Source: Verrucomicrobiota bacterium
GTDB lineage: Bacteria; Verrucomicrobiota; Verrucomicrobiia; Verrucomicrobiales; Verrucomicrobiaceae
Length of the DNA: 8,746 nt
Direction of reading: 5' to 3'
Assembly: GCA_021413535.1 (NCBI GenBank)
Contig: JAIOQF010000354.1
Coordinates: 1 to 8,746 of the forward strand
This document shows, one piece after another, positions 7,069 through 8,746 of the stretch; the stretch's first letter is position 1, and the number at the start of each line of letters is the position of its first letter. The position numbers and the translations under genes are program-made. The notes under the pieces were generated by a model. The model did not search any database. It saw only the letters and a program-made list of their open reading frames with translations, and was not told the origin of the DNA.

Positions 7069-8040
7069 GTGCCTCGTGAGCAGGTGAAAGCCGCTGCCAT
7101 GGAATATGCCAGTGCGGAGAACGCCATGGCTTTCCACGGACTCGGCGTCACCGAACACAGTCACGGTTCGAAGAGCATCATGCTCATTGCGGATATTGCG
7201 ATGATGACCGGCAACATCGGCCGGCGTGGCGTGGGTGTGAACCCCTTGCGCGGTCAGAACAATGTGCAGGGCACTGCCGACATGGGTTGTCAGCCGCATC
7301 AGGGCGCGGGTTATCTGCAAGTGAATGATCCCGCGAATCATGCCATGTATGAGCAGTTCTACGGCGCGAAGATGTCAGACCAGATCGGCCTGAAAATGCC
7401 GCAGATGTATGACGCTGCGATCGCGGGCAAGCTGAAGGCCATGTGGATAATGGGAGAAGACATGGTGCAGACCGACCCCAATACCGAGCACGTTAAAAAG
7501 GCGATGAACGCGCTGGAGTTTCTCGTGGTGCAGGAGTTGTTCATGACGCCCACCGCAGAGTTTGCCAACGTCGTGCTGCCTGCCGCATCGTTCTTTGAAA
7601 AGAGCGGCACCTTCACCAATGGTGAACGCCGCGTGCAGCGCGTCAACGCCGTCATCCCGCCGTTGACCGGCACCAAGACCGATGGTCAGATCGTCGTGGA
7701 CATCATGAATCGCATGGGATTGAAGCAGCCCGACTACACACCCGACGGCGTGCTGGCGGAGATCGCGCGCGTGGTGCCATTCTTCAAGGGCGCGACGTGG
7801 GAAGGTCTGGGCGACAACGGTAAGCAGTGGCCCATCGCCGAGGGAAATGTCGGAACCGAAATTCTGCACACCGAGACCTTCAAGCGCGGCCTCGGCAAGT
7901 TTCACTTTTTCAACTTCAAGGAGTCGAACGAGATCGTGCAACATGCAGGCGAGTTTCCGCTTATTCTCACCACAGGCCGCATCTTGGAGCATTACAACTG
8001 CGGCACCATCGGATGCTGGCTAAAGTCTCCGACGAAGTGA
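7069..8040 (+). CDS. Formate dehydrogenase alpha, middle part of the molybdopterin domain (fragment)
   Basis: This fragment lies in the same frame as the N-terminal part. Homology begins right after the amber codon at 7036; the first possible start is GTG 7069, but no convincing ribosome binding site precedes it, so independent translation is doubtful. Recognisable molybdopterin oxidoreductase motifs, numbered from the GTG, are MTGNIGRRGVGVNPLRGQNN (46-65), MGEDMVQTDP (128-137), and VVLPAASFFEKSGTF (168-182) with NGERRVQRVN (184-193). LTTGRILEHYNCGT (300-313) is the last segment of the family that can be followed. After residue 313 the sequence stops resembling the family, and the TGA at 8038-8040 arises from the frame change. 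That TGA is not a selenocysteine site, because the catalytic position is upstream and is Cys. Confidence 0.7.
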   Translation: MPREQVKAAAMEYASAENAMAFHGLGVTEHSHGSKSIMLIADIAMMTGNIGRRGVGVNPLRGQNNVQGTADMGCQPHQGAGYLQVNDPANHAMYEQFYGAKMSDQIGLKMPQMYDAAIAGKLKAMWIMGEDMVQTDPNTEHVKKAMNALEFLVVQELFMTPTAEFANVVLPAASFFEKSGTFTNGERRVQRVNAVIPPLTGTKTDGQIVVDIMNRMGLKQPDYTPDGVLAEIARVVPFFKGATWEGLGDNGKQWPIAEGNVGTEILHTETFKRGLGKFHFFNFKESNEIVQHAGEFPLILTTGRILEHYNCGTIGCWLKSPTK

Positions 8041-8237
8041 AACCCGGCATTTTATATACTACGTTTCACTTCCCCGAAGTGCTGGTGAACATTGTCACTA
8101 GCAGCGAATGCGACGAAGACACCATGTGCCCCGAATACAAGGTGGTCGCGGTGGATGTGGAAAAGGTGGCGACGGGGAAGGGGAGAGCTGCGGGAGAATC
8201 AGCCAAGCCTGGTTTTGCACAGACCGTGGGTGCCTAA
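8019..8237 (+). pseudogene. Formate dehydrogenase alpha, C-terminal remnant in shifted frame
   Basis: In the third frame the sequence from 8019 reads AKVSDEVKPGILYTTFHFPE, then 'PEVLVNIVTSSE', then 'MCPEYKVVAVDVEKV'. It matches the end of the C-terminal molybdopterin-binding subdomain of formate dehydrogenase alpha subunits, where a 'V..G....FHF.E...N.LT' segment precedes 'PEYK...V'. About 72 codons remain before the TAA at 8235-8237. The last 20 or so residues (Gly, Ala and Lys rich) look like an unconserved tail. No start codon or ribosome binding site suits a separate protein, so this is best read as the displaced end of the gene. Confidence 0.72.
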
Positions 8238-8274
8238 CCCGGTGTAAAGTTGCAAGAGGGTTGCGTTATCCGTC

Positions 8275-8746
8275 ATGCTCGCCTTCACCCTGCGCCGGCT
8301 TCTGAGCAGTATTCTCGTGCTGTGGGTCGTGGTGTCGCTGACCTTTCTGCTTTCCATTTCGCAGAAAGGCGGGCCCTTTGAAAAAGAGAAGATGACTCTG
8401 GAGGCGAAAGCGGAGAAGGAGCGGAAATATGAACTAGATGGGCCGAAGTGGTGGCAGCTTTTCCGCTATGAGAAACGACTTCTGCTTCACGGCGATATGA
8501 GCGTCTCATTGAAATACGTCAATCTCACCGTGGCCGAAATCCTTGGCCAGAAGCTGCCGAATTCCTTGGTGCTCGGCGCCGCATCGTTTCTTATCGCTTC
8601 ACTCGGCGGAGTCGCCCTTGGTTTTCTCGCGGCGATGAAAAAGGACACGTCACTCGATGTCGGGAGCATGTTTTTCGCACTGGCAGCGATTAGCATTCCG
8701 ACGTTCATCACGGGCCCGCTGTTTATTGCGTGCTTTGGTTTGTGGC
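8275..8746 (+). CDS. oppB: Oligopeptide ABC transporter permease OppB-like, N-terminal part (3' truncated by window)
   Basis: An open frame of 157 codons runs from ATG 8275 off the end of the window. It matches the OppB/DppB family of inner-membrane permeases, which form a channel with OppC and import peptides delivered by a substrate-binding protein, powered by OppD/OppF. Visible features are a basic N-terminus and first membrane helix (about residues 1-28, FTLRRLLSSILVLW and on), and then GGPFEKEK, the counterpart of the 'GGPF..E' segment in E. coli OppB. The periplasmic segment 'HGDMSVSLKY' and 'TVAEIL' correspond to 'HGDFGPSFKY' and the helix that follows. Next come PNSLVLGAASFLIASLGG with a second helix and SIPTFITGPL at the start of a third. 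The GGPF and HGD segments favour OppB over DppB. AGAGGG-like purines are absent; AGAGGG at 8255-8260 is 14 bases upstream, far for a ribosome binding site. The EAA loop and remaining helices lie beyond the window. It follows the broken formate dehydrogenase gene by 37 bp but is functionally unrelated. Confidence 0.9.
   Translation, partial: MLAFTLRRLLSSILVLWVVVSLTFLLSISQKGGPFEKEKMTLEAKAEKERKYELDGPKWWQLFRYEKRLLLHGDMSVSLKYVNLTVAEILGQKLPNSLVLGAASFLIASLGGVALGFLAAMKKDTSLDVGSMFFALAAISIPTFITGPLFIACFGLW

Larger units (their letters stand above)
5584..8237 (+). pseudogene. fdsA: Formate dehydrogenase alpha subunit, whole locus, disrupted by a nonsense codon and a frameshift/deletion
   Basis: Homology to the molybdopterin alpha subunit of NAD-dependent formate dehydrogenase runs through the whole interval but not in one open frame. 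Frame 1 is open from ATG 5584 to TAG 7033-7035, and the same frame resumes directly after it with family-typical sequence to about 8007. There the frame changes and the family's C-terminus (KVSDEVKPGILYTTFHFPE and onward) continues in the third frame to TAA 8235-8237. About 45-50 residues normally found between the 'HxxGT' segment and the 'VSDEVKPG' segment are absent. Adding them back would give about 925-930 residues, close to the usual family length. Two independent lesions argue for a decaying gene; sequencing or assembly error is the alternative. No fdsC, fdsD or fdhD-like gene lies alongside. Confidence 0.75.

Noticed and set aside
6352..7341. Open frame of 329 codons on the minus strand across the formate dehydrogenase alpha gene
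   Set aside because: It is antisense to strongly conserved molybdopterin-domain sequence and its His/Val/Arg-rich translation resembles no family I know.
8038..8040. TGA in the formate dehydrogenase gene as a selenocysteine codon
   Set aside because: The catalytic residue is Cys at 6670-6672, and this TGA is met only because the frame is lost upstream, near 8008-8019; family homology has already moved to the third frame.
7827..8237. Independent small protein in the third frame starting at 7827
   Set aside because: The portion before about 8019 overlaps conserved frame-1 coding sequence and has no homology; only the part after 8019 is meaningful, as the displaced end of the alpha subunit.
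1..8746. CRISPR array, insertion sequence, tRNA or defence locus
   Set aside because: The only regular repeat is the coding TPR array; no spacer-like repeats, transposase motifs, terminal inverted repeats or tRNA-like structure were seen on either strand.

Overview
The window holds parts or all of six loci. In order they are: the 3' end of a nucleoside diphosphate kinase gene (+), a small exported protein (-), a large membrane protein with a TPR tail (-), a two-gene NAD-linked formate dehydrogenase cluster (+) whose catalytic gene is broken, and the 5' part of an oligopeptide ABC transporter permease (+). Coding density is high and GC is moderately high. The exported protein with a 'KIPFENL'-type N-terminal motif, together with the polytopic TPR protein, resembles what I know from Verrucomicrobiota and related PVC bacteria (for example Pedosphaera-like genomes). 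That assignment is inference from gene style; the window has no rRNA or marker gene to prove it.

Layout. 1-132: C-terminus of Ndk with its catalytic His. 142-987 (-): secreted protein with a signal peptide, coiled coil and Pro/Tyr-rich tail. 1058-3736 (-): membrane protein with about ten transmembrane segments and an FDD motif like that of GT-C/TMTC-type proteins, followed by ten exact-length 34-residue TPRs encoded by a 102-bp tandem DNA repeat and by degenerate C-terminal repeats. The two minus-strand genes are 70 bp apart and may be co-transcribed; a perfect 8-bp inverted repeat lies between them. A divergent intergenic region (3737-3901) separates them from the formate dehydrogenase genes.

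Formate dehydrogenase region. 3902-5581 encodes a NuoF-type flavoprotein subunit fused to an N-terminal thioredoxin-like [2Fe-2S] domain with all four cysteines. Two bases later begins the alpha subunit, with a NuoG-like iron-sulfur N-terminus (one [2Fe-2S] and four [4Fe-4S] sites) and a molybdopterin domain with catalytic Cys. Together they would oxidise formate at a molybdenum or tungsten centre and pass electrons through the Fe-S chain to FMN and NAD(P)+. The alpha gene is interrupted twice: an in-frame amber codon at 7033-7035, and a frame change near 8008-8019 where roughly 45-50 residues expected in the family are missing. The remaining C-terminus continues in another frame to 8237. As written the gene is a pseudogene, unless these are assembly errors.

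The window ends inside an oppB-like permease gene (8275 onward), which probably starts a separate peptide-uptake operon. I see no RNA gene, CRISPR array, insertion sequence or defence system. The points that most merit a second look are the double lesion in the formate dehydrogenase, its compact two-subunit architecture without a separate NuoE-like subunit, and the TPR membrane protein.
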